DNA of 6,184 nt, taken from NCBI GenBank assembly GCA_934456315.1, contig CAKSHG010000139.1, positions 1-6,184 of the forward strand, read 5' to 3'. The notes below the pieces were generated by a model. That model saw nothing but the letters and a program-made list of their open reading frames with translations. It was not told the DNA's origin and did no database searches. Origin of the DNA: an uncultured Oscillospiraceae bacterium. Its GTDB lineage: Bacteria > Bacillota > Clostridia > Oscillospirales > Ruminococcaceae. Both the position numbers and the translations under genes were made by a program. Shown here one piece after another: positions 6,113-6,184 of this stretch (position 1 is its first letter; every line of letters begins with the position of its first letter).

Positions 6113-6184
6113 CATCTCGGTATTTATCCCGCACATCGGCTGCCCGCACCGGTGCAGCTTCTGCGACCAGCGGAGCATTTCCGG
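6099..6184 (+). CDS. Radical SAM protein, N-terminal fragment (cut by the window end)
   Basis: Only 28 complete codons are visible, from ATG 6099 to the window edge. They read MKRTNISVFIPHIGCPHRCS and then FCDQRSIS. C15, C19 and C22 form the CxxxCxxC motif that binds the [4Fe-4S] cluster in radical SAM enzymes. The IFxPHxGCPHxCxFCxQ context resembles the Elp3-like radical SAM proteins commonly found between rnc and smc in Clostridia; that subgroup assignment is inference. The start is nearly forced: an in-frame TGA at 6090-6092 lies just upstream and ATG 6099 is the only start codon before the motif. It overlaps rnc by 14 bases, so translation is probably coupled. Full length, C-terminal domain and substrate cannot be seen. 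Confidence 0.85.
   Translation, partial: MKRTNISVFIPHIGCPHRCSFCDQRSIS

Noticed and set aside
5288..6178. Minus-strand open frame of 296 codons spanning the end of plsX, rnc and the radical SAM start
   Set aside because: It is antisense to three supported genes, and no protein family can be recognised.

Overview
The window looks like an ordinary chromosomal housekeeping segment from a GC-rich Firmicute of the class Clostridia, probably of Ruminococcaceae/Oscillospiraceae type. Three things point there. TrmFO (folate-dependent tRNA m5U54 methyltransferase) directly follows topA. The order plsX, rnc, radical-SAM gene at the right is a Clostridia-type arrangement. Codon third positions are mostly G/C, yet the Ile codon ATA is used freely. 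The genus assignment is inference. All genes are on the + strand and no frame is broken.

Layout: bases 1-48 hold the end of an unknown upstream unit and a ribosome binding site. A SpoU/TrmH-family RNA 2'-O-methyltransferase (49-819, TTG start) follows. Next is the only real intergenic gap, 160 bases (820-979). It is unusually rich in inverted repeats and precedes topA (980-3094, GTG start). From topA on, genes are packed without gaps: topA/trmFO overlap by 11 bases, trmFO/plsX are 1 base apart, plsX/rnc overlap by 8, and rnc overlaps by 14 the start of a radical-SAM gene that runs off the right edge (6099 onward, with CxxxCxxC visible). This suggests one polycistronic unit with translational coupling.

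Functionally the cluster mixes nucleic-acid upkeep with lipid synthesis. TopA relaxes negative supercoils, TrmFO modifies the tRNA T-loop, the SpoU-family enzyme methylates an unidentified RNA ribose, RNase III processes double-stranded RNA, and PlsX makes acyl-phosphate for phosphatidic acid synthesis. The usual neighbours dprA (before topA) and acpP (between plsX and rnc) are absent from these positions.

I found no mobile element, CRISPR array, tRNA, rRNA or evidence of a new multi-gene system. The most interesting unexplained structure is the palindromic leader before topA. The rest is well-preserved, recognisable housekeeping sequence.
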